Shown piece after piece: positions 9,403-17,473 of a stretch of 64,000 nucleotides of DNA. The notes beneath the pieces were generated by a model. That model saw only the letters and a program-made list of their open reading frames with translations, did no database searches and was not told where the DNA came from. The number at the start of each line of letters is the position of its first letter. Positions within the stretch are counted from its first letter, which is position 1. The position numbers and the translations under genes were made by a program. Source of the stretch: Aquimarina aggregata (GTDB lineage Bacteria > Bacteroidota > Bacteroidia > Flavobacteriales > Flavobacteriaceae); the NCBI RefSeq assembly GCF_001632745.1, contig NZ_LQRT01000013.1, forward strand, positions 62,001-126,000, in the 5' to 3' direction.

Positions 9403-12400
9403 TCATTTCAATGATGTATTCAGTACTTTTTCTTTAAGATATAAAAAGGCTTTTTCGTCAAAACTTGTAAGTGCTTCCATCATCATATCTCGCCACTTTC
9501 TAACATTATCCGTTTCATGGGCTGATAGTTTATCAAAAATATCCAGCCACTCACCCATTTCGTATATGGTCAAGGTATTAATTTTTTCTGTAAAAGAATT
9601 CAACAAATTAAAATCTTTTTCTTCTAAATTTAAACGATGCATAGGATTGCTATATGCATTGTTATTGGTGTTAGTTTGATTTTCGGCAACAATACTATCT
9701 GATGTTCTTTGAAGCGTAATAAAGAAAGAACTACCTCTATTAATTTCTGATGTAACCCAAATTTCACCACCATGTGCTTCTATTGCCATTTTACAAAAAG
9801 ACAATCCTAATCCAGTAGATTGGGCCACTCCAGAATCTTTTGCATCTATTTGTGAAAATTTATTAAATATAAAAGACAAAAGGTGTTTCGGTATACCCGA
9901 TCCATTATCTTTTACACAAACAATGATCTTACTAGGGTTTTTATCTTCTACTTTTGCTGAGATTTCTATATATTCGTCAGATTTAGAGAATTTGATTGCA
10001 TTTGTTAGAAGGTTTATAAAAACTCTTTCGATAACATCTCGATCTATATTTACGCTATAGATTTCATCAACGGTATTATTTATTTGTATTCGTTTTTCTG
10101 ACGCCAATAAATTAACATGATCTGTTCCTTCTAGAATTACTCTTCTAAGGTTACACGTATTCATATTTAATTGAACATCTGTACTCTCAAACTTTTGCAC
10201 TTCTAGCATATTCTCGATTAAATTAAGCATCGTCTTGCCAGATTTATTGATACTTTTCAGGTTAGGGTTATCAGAAGCATCAGAAGAATATCCCAAAATT
10301 GTAACCAAAGGATTTTTAAGATCATGAGCCAACATACCTGTAAATTCATTTTTAAAATTCTCTAGCTTTTTCAATTTGGTATATGCATCTTCGGTTTTAT
10401 CTTTTTCCTTGCTTAACGCTATATTTTTTTGTTGAATAGTTTTTGTTCGTTCATTTACTTTTCTCTCTAACAACTGGTTTCGTCTTTCTGCTCTATTAAG
10501 TTTAATACGATAATAACTATATGTTGCCAGTACGAGAATTAAAATCAGACTACTCTTAAAATACCAGGTCATGTACCAAGGTGTTGGAATATGTAATGAA
10601 ATACTGGTATAATTTTCATTCCATAAAGTATTACTATCTGTTGATTTTATTCTTAATTCATAACTCCCAGGGTTTAAGTTAGTAAACTCTAAATAACGAT
10701 TCTTATTCAGATAACGCCAATCTTGATCATACCCTATTAATTGATAAGCATAATTAATTTTACTGGGCTTATCAGGGTTGATTGCCGCAAATTCAAAAGT
10801 GGCATGACTTTCAAACGGAATATTCAGTCTTTCCGGAATTTTAAAATATACGCTATCATTTATCTTAACTTTTGTAAAATTAATTTTTGGAAAAGCTACA
10901 TTTGATTCTATTTCTTTAGGCTTGAAATATGTAATTCCGTTTTTACCTCCAAAATAAAACACCCCATCATTTGTCTTTGCATAGGCTTCAAGATTATAAT
11001 CATCTCCTACTAATCCATCTTTTATTGTATAATTCACAAAAGTCTCGTTCTCTGGATCAAAGTGTGACAAACCGTTGTTTGAGCTTATCCAATACCTTTC
11101 ATTATCATCTTGCAACATACCCATTGTAGAATTATTAGACAATCCGTCTTTTTCGGTATAGTTAATGAATTTTTTTTCTTTATAGTAAAACTTGTTTATC
11201 CCTCCTCCTAATGTTGTTATCCAAAAAAAATCTTTGTCTTGTTCGTCATAAATATGTAATATTTTATGATCATTAAGACTAAAATCTTTTTCTATATCAG
11301 GTAAAAATCTTTCAAACTTCCTCGTACTTTTATCATAGGCATTGAGTCCTCCCCCATATGTACACACCCATATAATCCCTTTTTTATCCTGATAAAAAGA
11401 CGTTATATGATCATCACTTAATGAGTCATCATTTTTTTTATCATGAACGATTGATATAAAATCATCTGTTTCTGGTTGGTAGATATTAATTCCTCCTCCA
11501 TACGTACCAATCCATAATTCACCATCTTTATCTTCGAATATAGCAGTAATTATATTATGACTTAACTCATTATTTTCTCCTGATTGTGGTAGGTAACGTT
11601 TAAAAGTACCAGTCTTTTTATTAAATTTATTTAGGCCTCCTCCCCATGTTCCAATCCACATTGTATTAGCACGATCTTCATAAATAATTCTTACCCAATC
11701 ATGACTTAAACTAGAGGGATTGTTTTCTTCATTCTTAAAATGATCAAATTTTTGTGTTTGAGGGTCGTAACGATTAAGCCCTCCTCCATATGTACCAAAC
11801 CAAAGAATATCATTATGATCGCGATATATACAATAAACATTATTATTACTTAGACTATTACTTATTTTTGGATTGTTTTTTAAGACTTGAAAGGGATTTT
11901 GTATTACTTTATCAAAACCCTTAGTATAAAACCCCACATATAAAACATTATTAGCCCCAAAAAATATACTACTTACATCGTTATCATATAAAGAATTGCT
12001 ATCATAAGGGTCTTTATTATAATTATAGAATCGATTTTCTGCATAAGAATACAAGGAAAGTCCCTTTGTAGCACTACCAATCCATATATAATTATCATCT
12101 CCTTTTTCTATAGATTTTATTTTGTTTCCTCCTTTGTAATTAAATTTTTCTGATTGATCTTTATAAAAAATAAATGAATTTGTATTCGTGTTATACTTTA
12201 CTAATCCATCACTATCTGTTCCTATCCAGATATTGTGATTTTGGTCAGTGTGTAAACTCCAAATAGTTTTAGTGTTAAACGATCCAATATTAAAAAAGGC
12301 TATAACTTCAGATCTATCTGAACTGATTTTAAAAAGTCCTAGGTTTTCGGTTCCTATCCACAAATTACCCAATACATCCTCTGTGACAGCAGTTATTTTT

Positions 12401-12951
12401 GCAGTAGATGGTAATTCTTCTACCAAAGTAAACGTTTCTTTTTCTTTAGAAAAGATATACAACCCCTCACCTTCTGATCCCACATAAAATCTCCCTTTTT
12501 GATCTTCAAAAAGCGTTTTTACGGCTAGGTTACCCAGGGTTTTATTTTGCTTTCGTATCAAATAGTTTTTAAAGTTATTTTCTTCAAAATTAAACTTACT
12601 TAATCCCATTTTTGTACCAAACCAAAGCGTTTGATCTTTGCATTCTAAAATGGTCCAGACTGCATTATCAGCAATAGAAGAACTGTCTCCGAATTCATTA
12701 GAATATGAAGTAAAATTATATCCATCAAACTTATTAATACCGCCAAAATTAGCTACCCACAAGTAATCTCTGGAATCCTGATATATAAAATTCACGCTAC
12801 TTTGACTAAGGCCTTCTTCTTTTCCGTAATGTGTGAATTTTTGAGATACTTTCTGAGCAGAAGTAACTAAACCAAGTAGTAGAAATATTGTTTTAAAGAA
12901 CACCTCACTTTTAACAAAAAAGTTCAATAAATAATCTTCTTTTTGTTTCAT
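9403..12951 (-). CDS. Two-component propeller sensor histidine kinase
   Basis: This 1182-residue protein has an N-terminal hydrophobic segment, then ~14 repeats of the Reg_prop type (pattern IWIGTxxGGLNxYD) that fold into two beta-propellers in the periplasm, a Y_Y_Y domain (LNPGSYELRIKSTDSN) at about 690-780, one membrane segment near 795-815, a coiled region, HisKA with His876 (LAHDLKNP) and a HATPase domain (DNGSGIP, STGLGLSF). The C-terminal ~90 residues are a helical extension I do not recognise. Unlike many hybrid two-component systems it has no receiver or AraC domain; those roles may be taken by the receiver-kinase encoded 7 bases downstream. A promoter-like element and a perfect inverted repeat lie upstream. 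The ligand is unknown. Confidence 0.93.
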   Translation of the reverse strand: MKQKEDYLLNFFVKSEVFFKTIFLLLGLVTSAQKVSQKFTHYGKEEGLSQSSVNFIYQDSRDYLWVANFGGINKFDGYNFTSYSNEFGDSSSIADNAVWTILECKDQTLWFGTKMGLSKFNFEENNFKNYLIRKQNKTLGNLAVKTLFEDQKGRFYVGSEGEGLYIFSKEKETFTLVEELPSTAKITAVTEDVLGNLWIGTENLGLFKISSDRSEVIAFFNIGSFNTKTIWSLHTDQNHNIWIGTDSDGLVKYNTNTNSFIFYKDQSEKFNYKGGNKIKSIEKGDDNYIWIGSATKGLSLYSYAENRFYNYNKDPYDSNSLYDNDVSSIFFGANNVLYVGFYTKGFDKVIQNPFQVLKNNPKISNSLSNNNVYCIYRDHNDILWFGTYGGGLNRYDPQTQKFDHFKNEENNPSSLSHDWVRIIYEDRANTMWIGTWGGGLNKFNKKTGTFKRYLPQSGENNELSHNIITAIFEDKDGELWIGTYGGGINIYQPETDDFISIVHDKKNDDSLSDDHITSFYQDKKGIIWVCTYGGGLNAYDKSTRKFERFLPDIEKDFSLNDHKILHIYDEQDKDFFWITTLGGGINKFYYKEKKFINYTEKDGLSNNSTMGMLQDDNERYWISSNNGLSHFDPENETFVNYTIKDGLVGDDYNLEAYAKTNDGVFYFGGKNGITYFKPKEIESNVAFPKINFTKVKINDSVYFKIPERLNIPFESHATFEFAAINPDKPSKINYAYQLIGYDQDWRYLNKNRYLEFTNLNPGSYELRIKSTDSNTLWNENYTSISLHIPTPWYMTWYFKSSLILILVLATYSYYRIKLNRAERRNQLLERKVNERTKTIQQKNIALSKEKDKTEDAYTKLKKLENFKNEFTGMLAHDLKNPLVTILGYSSDASDNPNLKSINKSGKTMLNLIENMLEVQKFESTDVQLNMNTCNLRRVILEGTDHVNLLASEKRIQINNTVDEIYSVNIDRDVIERVFINLLTNAIKFSKSDEYIEISAKVEDKNPSKIIVCVKDNGSGIPKHLLSFIFNKFSQIDAKDSGVAQSTGLGLSFCKMAIEAHGGEIWVTSEINRGSSFFITLQRTSDSIVAENQTNTNNNAYSNPMHRLNLEEKDFNLLNSFTEKINTLTIYEMGEWLDIFDKLSAHETDNVRKWRDMMMEALTSFDEKAFLYLKEKVLNTSLK

Positions 12952-13018
12952 CTCTATTGCTTAAAACTCTCTTTACTCTGCATAAGACTAATTAAATATC
13001 AAATAAAAGTTATTCATA

Positions 13019-13053
13019 CAAAGATATTTATAAGTGTAAAATACACTTATAAA
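13019..13053 (-). promoter_or_regulatory. Candidate promoter -7 element and operator of the two-component operon
   Basis: On the minus strand TATCTTTG (13026-13019) matches the Bacteroidota -7 consensus TAnnTTTG and is 67 bases upstream of the kinase start. Directly upstream on the same strand is a perfect 12-bp inverted repeat (TTTATAAGTGTA, 3-base spacer, TACACTTATAAA; 13027-13053) that covers the place where the -33 element should be. This layout suits a repressor or activator site; the binding protein is unknown. Confidence 0.45.
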
Positions 13054-13164
13054 ATCTTAAAACAATTAAAACAATCATTCTTTATTTCAAGAAAATGTCA
13101 CAAATATTGATTTATAAAAGGTAATATCGAGACTTAGATCTTATATGAAAGGGTATTTTTCCTA

Positions 13165-13199
13165 TAAAAAATGCCCTTCATACGAAGGGCATTTTTATA
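13165..13199 (-). terminator. Rho-independent terminator of the SPFH/Arc operon
   Basis: An 11-bp perfect stem (AAATGCCCTTC, ATAC loop, GAAGGGCATTT) with runs of T on both sides lies just downstream of the minus-strand Arc-like gene. It could also work in the other direction. Confidence 0.8.
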
Positions 13200-13208
13200 T
13201 GTAAATCT

Positions 13209-13394
13209 TTATTCTTTACCTCCCGAATCTTCAGGTAGATTTTTTGATTTTAGACGCTTGGCATCTTTAAGACACTTATGCATCATCCATTCTAACTGAC
13301 CGTTAACACTACGAAATTCATCATCTGCCCATTTCTCTATTAATTTAAAAGTTTCTGGGTCAATTCTAAGAACAAATGATTTTTTTTTACTCAT
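13209..13394 (-). CDS. Arc-like ribbon-helix-helix protein
   Basis: A 61-residue protein starting with MSKKKSFVLRIDPETFKLIEKWA, followed by FRSVNGQLEWMMHKCL. The short basic beta strand (SFVLRID) and two amphipathic helices fit the Arc/MetJ ribbon-helix-helix fold. Family knowledge suggests a dimeric DNA-binding protein. It begins 3 bases after the SPFH gene's stop, so they form a tight operon. In Flavobacteriia this small protein is often encoded beside an SPFH gene; the functional link is not known. Confidence 0.75.
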   Translation of the reverse strand: MSKKKSFVLRIDPETFKLIEKWADDEFRSVNGQLEWMMHKCLKDAKRLKSKNLPEDSGGKE

Positions 13395-13397
13395 AGA

Positions 13398-14252
13398 TTA
13401 CGAATGTAATGTACCTGTATTAATTACTGGGGTTGCTTCTTTATCTCCGCAAAGAACAACCATCAAATTACTGACCATAGATGCTTTTTTATCATCATCA
13501 AAATCAATGATATTATCTTTTGATAATTTAAACAATGCATCTTCTACCATACCAACAGCGCCTTCAACTATTTTTTTTCGAGCAGCAACAATAGCTACAG
13601 CCTGTTGACGTTTCAACATTGAATTTGCAATTTCTGGAGCATAAGCTAAATACCCAATTCTTGCTTCTGTTACCTCTATCCCGGCAATCAATAAACGCTC
13701 TGTTATTTCATTTTCTAATGCTTCATTAACCTCATCCATACCAGATAGCAATGTTACTTCATTTTTTCCATCTGCAAAGTTATCATAAGGATATGAACCT
13801 GCAAGTTTTCTTACGGCTGCATCGGTTTGTACTCTTACAAAATCTTCATATTGATCCACATCGAATGCAGCTCTATATGTATTCTTTACTTTCCACACTA
13901 AAATAACATTAATCAAAATCGGATTACCAATCTTATCATTTACTTTTACGCGTTCACTATAAAAGTTTCTAGCTCTTAACGAAATTCTTTGTTTGGTATA
14001 AAAAGGATTAATCCAAAAAAAGCCATTATCCTTTACTGTTCCTTTATATGCACCGAACAACACCATCACTTTAGAACTATTAGGGTTTACAATAAAAAAA
14101 CCTTTTCCAATAAACAGCAAAACCAAAAGTAAAACTATAAAAAAAGGTTTTCCAGTTATGATCAAACCTAAAATCATACTTATCAAAACTAATAACAATG
14201 CTCCAAGCATTATATAACCACTAATCGCTTTAATTCTTTTCTCTTTATTCAT
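13398..14252 (-). CDS. SPFH/Band 7 domain membrane protein
   Basis: This 284-residue protein has two hydrophobic N-terminal segments (about residues 12-32 and 36-55) and then an SPFH/Band 7 domain: FIVNPNSSKVMVLFGAYKGTV, FWINPFYTKQRISLRARNF, and RKLAGSYPYDNF with a later IEVTEARIGYLAYAPEIA helix. SPFH proteins form large ring assemblies at the membrane and scaffold or regulate proteases and lipid domains. It is the first gene of a two-gene operon with the Arc-like protein. No protease partner such as NfeD or FtsH is adjacent. Confidence 0.9.
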   Translation of the reverse strand: MNKEKRIKAISGYIMLGALLLVLISMILGLIITGKPFFIVLLLVLLFIGKGFFIVNPNSSKVMVLFGAYKGTVKDNGFFWINPFYTKQRISLRARNFYSERVKVNDKIGNPILINVILVWKVKNTYRAAFDVDQYEDFVRVQTDAAVRKLAGSYPYDNFADGKNEVTLLSGMDEVNEALENEITERLLIAGIEVTEARIGYLAYAPEIANSMLKRQQAVAIVAARKKIVEGAVGMVEDALFKLSKDNIIDFDDDKKASMVSNLMVVLCGDKEATPVINTGTLHS

Positions 14253-14355
14253 AATAATATCATTTTGATATCACAATGATACAATTTTTTTTTGACTTAA
14301 AAAATATATTTCAGCCTCTCTTAAAAAGAAATACTTAGCATTTATCTTTGAAAAA

Positions 14356-14390
14356 TAAAAAAACGCCCTTGTATAAAGGACGTTTTTTCA
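14356..14390 (-). terminator. Terminator of the small heat shock gene
   Basis: AAAAAACG(C)CCTT, GTAT loop, AAGG(A)CGTTTTTT forms a stem with one mismatch or bulge, flanked by A and T runs, 35 bases downstream of the Hsp20 stop on the minus strand. Confidence 0.7.
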
Positions 14391-14424
14391 CTCATTAACT
14401 AAATAAATCTAAACTCAACACAAA

Positions 14425-14862
14425 TCATGAAATTTCGATTAATCTTTTTGGCTGTATTTTAGCCTCTTCTTTTTTTGGGATAATCACGGCTAATACTCCA
14501 TTTTCATATATCGCTTCTATTGATGCATTATCAACAATTTCTGGCAGATTAAATGATCTTTTAAATGAACCATAACTAAATTCTTTTCTGGTATATTTAC
14601 CTGCATTCTCTTTTGTTTCTTTTTCAGATTTTGTTTGTGATGAAATTATTAGCGTATCGTTATCTAATTCAATATTAAAATCCTCTTTACTAAGCCCTGG
14701 AGCCGCTAATTCTACTTTAAAATCATTATCTGTTTCTTGTACATTAACCGCAGGAGTATTAAATCCAATTCTACTTGTGTTTGTAGTACCTCCTAACCAG
14801 TCAGTTGCAAAAAAATCATCGAAAAGGAATGGCAATCTATCTGTTCTTTTTATTAAACTCAT
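14425..14862 (-). CDS. Small heat shock protein, Hsp20/alpha-crystallin family
   Basis: A 145-residue chaperone with a short N-terminal arm containing FLFDDFFATDWLGG and an alpha-crystallin domain from about residue 36 (PAVNVQETDNDFKVELAAPGLSKEDFNIELDND begins the domain), ending with the conserved ENGVLAVIIPKKEE segment. Such proteins hold unfolding clients in an ATP-independent way. The gene is monocistronic with its own terminator. Its upstream region carries a sigma-54-type promoter and TGACA palindromes, described separately, which points to stress control by an enhancer-binding activator rather than the usual sigma factor. Confidence 0.95.
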   Translation of the reverse strand: MSLIKRTDRLPFLFDDFFATDWLGGTTNTSRIGFNTPAVNVQETDNDFKVELAAPGLSKEDFNIELDNDTLIISSQTKSEKETKENAGKYTRKEFSYGSFKRSFNLPEIVDNASIEAIYENGVLAVIIPKKEEAKIQPKRLIEIS

Positions 14863-14910
14863 TGTATTTGTTTTTTAAATGTTATTTATATTTTTATTTA
14901 CAATGAGGAT

Positions 14911-14930
14911 ATAGCAAATTAGGTTCCAAT
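14911..14930 (-). promoter_or_regulatory. Candidate sigma-54 (-24/-12) promoter of the Hsp20 gene
   Basis: Read on the minus strand the site is TTGGAACCTAATTTGCTAT. The GG and GC dinucleotides are separated by exactly 10 bases, as needed for RpoN promoters, and TTGGAAC / TTTGC match the -24 and -12 consensus well. Transcription would begin about 40 bases before the start codon. Confidence 0.55.
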
Positions 14931-14939
14931 CCATTTTTA

Positions 14940-15008
14940 ATGACAGTTTGTCATCGTAATCGTGGCATTTAGTGACTTTTTGTCATTTTTGATCTAAAAA
15001 CAATGACA
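14940..15008 (-). promoter_or_regulatory. TGACA/TGTCA palindromes upstream of the sigma-54 site
   Basis: ATGACAGTTTGTCAT (14940-14954) is a perfect 6-bp inverted repeat with a 3-base spacer. A second, imperfect one (TGAC, five T, GTCA; 14973-14985) and a further ATGACA (15003-15008) follow. They lie upstream of the -24 element, where an enhancer-binding protein would be expected to bind. The binding protein is not identified in this window. Confidence 0.45.
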
Positions 15009-15035
15009 AAACCGCAATAAATCAACATTTTTCTA

Positions 15036-15440
15036 CTAATTATAAAATCTAGTAAAAATTGCTATCAATTCTTTAGGCGGAATAACTTTATTAGGATAGT
15101 TATGCATTTCTTTTAAAACGGTATCTAAAGCTTCTGGTCGCAATCCCATACGCAAACCTATATCTTTAATTTTATGAATCTCTTCTAGAGAAGTTTCTTG
15201 ATCAACATTCATAAGAAGTACTAAACGATGAAACTGAAGAATGCGCTGAGATTCTGGTTGTAAGTTCTTTTTTGCTACTCCTTCTTCAATCAATTTTTTG
15301 ATTTCTTCTTCTGATACACCTAACTGAGATCCCACAACCACAATAAAGTTATACTCTTGTTCCTTAAAGTTCTTATCTGCTTTTGCAAACTGTATCATCT
15401 CAGAAAGCAAACTCAATTTTTCTTCTTTACTATACATCAT
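15036..15440 (-). CDS. TerB-like (TerB family) protein
   Basis: A 134-residue all-helical protein with YSKEEKLSLLSEMIQFAKADKNFKEQEYNFI and later VSEEEIKKLIEEGV, the pattern of TerB/DjlA-type domains. These acidic helical proteins are linked to tellurite resistance and to envelope or metal stress, but no other ter genes are present, so the role is open. It is transcribed on its own toward the Hsp20 gene. Confidence 0.75.
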   Translation of the reverse strand: MMYSKEEKLSLLSEMIQFAKADKNFKEQEYNFIVVVGSQLGVSEEEIKKLIEEGVAKKNLQPESQRILQFHRLVLLMNVDQETSLEEIHKIKDIGLRMGLRPEALDTVLKEMHNYPNKVIPPKELIAIFTRFYN

Positions 15441-15507
15441 CCTAATTACTTTTTGCCGAAAATAGTAAATTTCAAATTATATTTAACCATAATATAGTTA
15501 CAAAACA

Positions 15508-15515
15508 TACCTTTG
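15508..15515 (+). promoter_or_regulatory. -7 element (TAnnTTTG) almost at the DUF1456 start codon
   Basis: TACCTTTG matches the Bacteroidota -7 element, and it ends only 4 bases before the ATG at 15520. Transcription from it would begin at or within a few bases of the start codon, which implies a leaderless or nearly leaderless mRNA. I see no clear -33 TTG. Confidence 0.4.
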
Positions 15516-15519
15516 CAGT

Positions 15520-15780
15520 ATGGGTTTGACAAACAACGACATTTTCAAAAAGTTAAGAGTTGCACATAAATTACGTGACGACGATATTATTAAAATTTGT
15601 GCTTTAGTAGATTTTAAAGTATCAAAAAGTGAACTAGGAGCCTTTTTCAGGAATGAAAACCACCCAAAATATATGGAATGTGGTGATCAAATTCTTAGAA
15701 ATTTTCTTAATGGACTCATTATTCATTTAAGAGGCCCAATGCCAAAAAAAGAAACTACACCCAAAAAAAAGACCTCTTAG
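15520..15780 (+). CDS. DUF1456 family protein (YehS-like), single repeat
   Basis: An 86-residue protein with NNDIFKKLRVAHKLRDDDIIKIC and a helix pair ending in FFRNENHPKYMECGDQILRNFLNGLI, the DUF1456 signature. YehS of E. coli has about 150 residues and two such repeats; this one has only one, followed by a basic tail (PKKETTPKKKTS). The function of the family is not established. Confidence 0.8.
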   Translation: MGLTNNDIFKKLRVAHKLRDDDIIKICALVDFKVSKSELGAFFRNENHPKYMECGDQILRNFLNGLIIHLRGPMPKKETTPKKKTS

Positions 15781-15863
15781 TTTTATGTGTTTCAAGAAAC
15801 TCTTTTATCTACATATGTAAAGCATTCGGCATTCATCTTTATGATTAAATCGTTTTACCTACA

Positions 15864-15898
15864 CTTTTAATCTATACAGCTATTTAGAACAAATGTTT
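15864..15898 (+). repeat. Left 35-bp direct repeat bounding the 15.9-17.5 kb island
   Basis: CTTTTAATCTAT..AGCTATT.AGAA.AAATG.TT is present here and again at 17474-17508, with 5 mismatches over 35 bases in the same orientation. The two copies enclose about 1.6 kb of accessory sequence between the DUF1456 gene and the methyltransferase gene. Confidence 0.6.
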
Positions 15899-15995
15899 TA
15901 TTTATTACATTTGAAATACATGAGGTGTCACAGGCGTAAATAATTTTAAGTTGATTATAAACTTGCTAAATATTTGAGTGATATCAGAGAAATGT

Positions 15996-16011
15996 AGTTA
16001 CCAGGGTAACT
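15996..16011. repeat. Perfect 7-bp inverted repeat
   Basis: AGTTACC, AG, GGTAACT is a perfect palindrome with a two-base centre, 28 bases upstream of a short reading frame. It could be an operator or chance; nothing else supports a role. Confidence 0.3.
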
Positions 16012-16039
16012 ATATAACATTTTTGACAAACACTTAAAA

Positions 16040-16243
16040 ATGTTTCAAATTATGATTGAAGAAACAGATCAGTTAATAATAACCGAGAGCATCAGAAAAA
16101 AAGTACAAGAACCAGAAAGTCGTATTCGGAATTTGGAGGAGAAGATTAAATTAATAAGTTTTATCAAATCATATTGGTAGTTTATACTAACCTTTATTGG
16201 ATTTGGTGCTTTTTTGTCAAAAGTATTTCTCTTATTCCCCTAA
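16040..16243 (+). pseudogene. Remnant of a small coiled-coil/membrane protein interrupted by TAG
   Basis: A frame starting at ATG 16040 encodes 46 residues with a charged helical stretch (ESIRKKVQEPESRIRNLEEKI) and stops at TAG 16178-16180. The same frame continues for 20 residues with FILTFIGFGAFLSKVFLLF, a membrane helix, before TAA at 16241-16243. One nonsense change would explain this, because the whole would be a 67-residue coiled-coil plus membrane-anchor protein. The start may instead be ATG 16052. I do not recognise the family. Confidence 0.4.
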
Positions 16244-16255
16244 AATAAAAAACGA

Positions 16256-16428
16256 TTGCCAACAACATATATGCGATCATAGCAACTAAGTGATGAATCG
16301 AATGGTTGTTGTATTTTTGGTAAGGGCAATGATTGAAAAATGAAAAAAAACACAACAAACAATGCGCAAATTTATCGATCGCTAGGTAACATTTTGCTCT
16401 GTCATGACATATATGTTATTACCTTAGG
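16256..16428 (+). repeat. Palindromic cassette-type repeat, copy R1
   Basis: The ends AACAACATATATG (16261-16273) and CATATATGTTATT (16408-16420) are inverted repeats with one mismatch, and inner parts also pair (GGTTGTTGTATTTTT with AAAAAAAACACAACAAAC). It shares CTAAGTGATGAATCGAATGG, GTATTTTTGGTAA and GTAACATTTT with the copy at 54948-55114. It lies just after the small pseudogene and just before a hypothetical gene. Confidence 0.75.
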
Positions 16429-16462
16429 TATAATTAAAAAAACCAAATACTTTTAAAACTGC

Positions 16463-17077
16463 ATGATAGTTTATATTTCAGGAACTTACCAAATCTCAAT
16501 CCACTCATACAGACCGAAAGAAATTAAATGTTATAACTGTAACGCTTCCAGCCAAATAATAGTCGAAAAAAAGGTATCGGTTTATCATTTGATGTACATT
16601 CCTATTTCTCCATATAAAACTAAAAACATATTCACATGTACATCGTGTAATAACGAATTTGAGCCAAAAAATTTAAAACCTGAAAACAAAACTTATTATA
16701 AGAACTTTAAATCAAAGAAATGGATTCCAATTTGGCTATTTAGTGGGGTAATAATAATCCTATTCGGAATTGGATATTTTGCTGTTAATCAAATAAAAAA
16801 AAATGAAGAAAAGTTAAGTAAATTAACCAACGGAGATCAAACACAAATAATACAATATGAAACTGATAATGGAAATTACACAACACTAAGAACTATTAAA
16901 ATCACTTCAGACTTTGTTTGGTTGAATTATAATGAATATGAAATTGAAAAGTATGATTTCATATACCAAATAGGAGGTGAAGGAAATTACTCAACTGATA
17001 CCGTAAAGGTTGACATTAAAATAATTAAAGAATTATTTAAACAAGGAAAGGTCAAAAAAATTTATCCTATTAAATAA
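16463..17077 (+). CDS. Hypothetical zinc-ribbon membrane protein
   Basis: A 204-residue protein with two CxxC pairs in the N-terminal part (CYNCN near residue 24 and CTSCN near 58), which fits a zinc ribbon, then one membrane helix at about residues 92-111 (IPIWLFSGVIIILFGIGYF), and an ~90-residue C-terminal domain. The arrangement suggests a cytoplasmic zinc ribbon anchored in the membrane. I do not recognise the C-terminal part. The gene is preceded by palindromic repeat R1 and followed by a small membrane protein gene, in an island of accessory type. Confidence 0.6.
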   Translation: MIVYISGTYQISIHSYRPKEIKCYNCNASSQIIVEKKVSVYHLMYIPISPYKTKNIFTCTSCNNEFEPKNLKPENKTYYKNFKSKKWIPIWLFSGVIIILFGIGYFAVNQIKKNEEKLSKLTNGDQTQIIQYETDNGNYTTLRTIKITSDFVWLNYNEYEIEKYDFIYQIGGEGNYSTDTVKVDIKIIKELFKQGKVKKIYPIK

Positions 17078-17140
17078 TTTTACAATGTTCAACAACCTGA
17101 ATCGATTGCGGAATAAATCAAATAAACAAATGAAAATAAT

Positions 17141-17335
17141 ATGGAAACATTTTTAGTAATCTTATTTTTTCTAATTTGCTTAGGCTCTATGACAACAACT
17201 CTTGTAGCAATAATTCAAATTTTAACAAATGAATTCAATGGTTCAAAAGGAATGTGGATAATAATTTCAATGATTGGCATAATTGGACCAATTTTATACT
17301 TGTCTAAGGGACGAAAATTAATAGTAAAAAAATAG
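17141..17335 (+). CDS. Small two-helix membrane protein (PLDc_N-like)
   Basis: A 64-residue protein with two hydrophobic helices separated by NEFNGSKGMWIIIS and ending IGPILYLSKGRKLIVKK. The pattern Trp-hydrophobic-IGPILY-GRK is like the phospholipase D N-terminal/PLDc_N small membrane proteins. No function can be assigned. It sits between palindromic repeat remnants. Confidence 0.6.
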   Translation: METFLVILFFLICLGSMTTTLVAIIQILTNEFNGSKGMWIIISMIGIIGPILYLSKGRKLIVKK

Positions 17336-17349
17336 AACGATTTATTATC

Positions 17350-17435
17350 ATGACATATGTGATCACAGTTGACTAATGATTGATCGAATGGTTCTTGTAT
17401 ATTGTATGGACAGAAAAAAACTTACAATCACAAAT
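17350..17435 (+). repeat. Palindromic cassette-type repeat, partial copy R2
   Basis: TATGTGATCACAG and GATCGAATGGTTCTTGTAT match the left half of copies R1, R5 and R7. The right half is missing; sequence similarity ends before the 35-bp direct repeat at 17474. The copy begins just after the stop codon of the small membrane protein gene. Confidence 0.6.
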
Positions 17436-17473
17436 CGAAGAATTAATTAAAAAGTAAAATCACTTCATATATT

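Noticed and set aside
15036-15440. Tellurite resistance operon
   Set aside because: Only one TerB-like gene is present, without terC, terD or other partners, so the resistance function is not supported.
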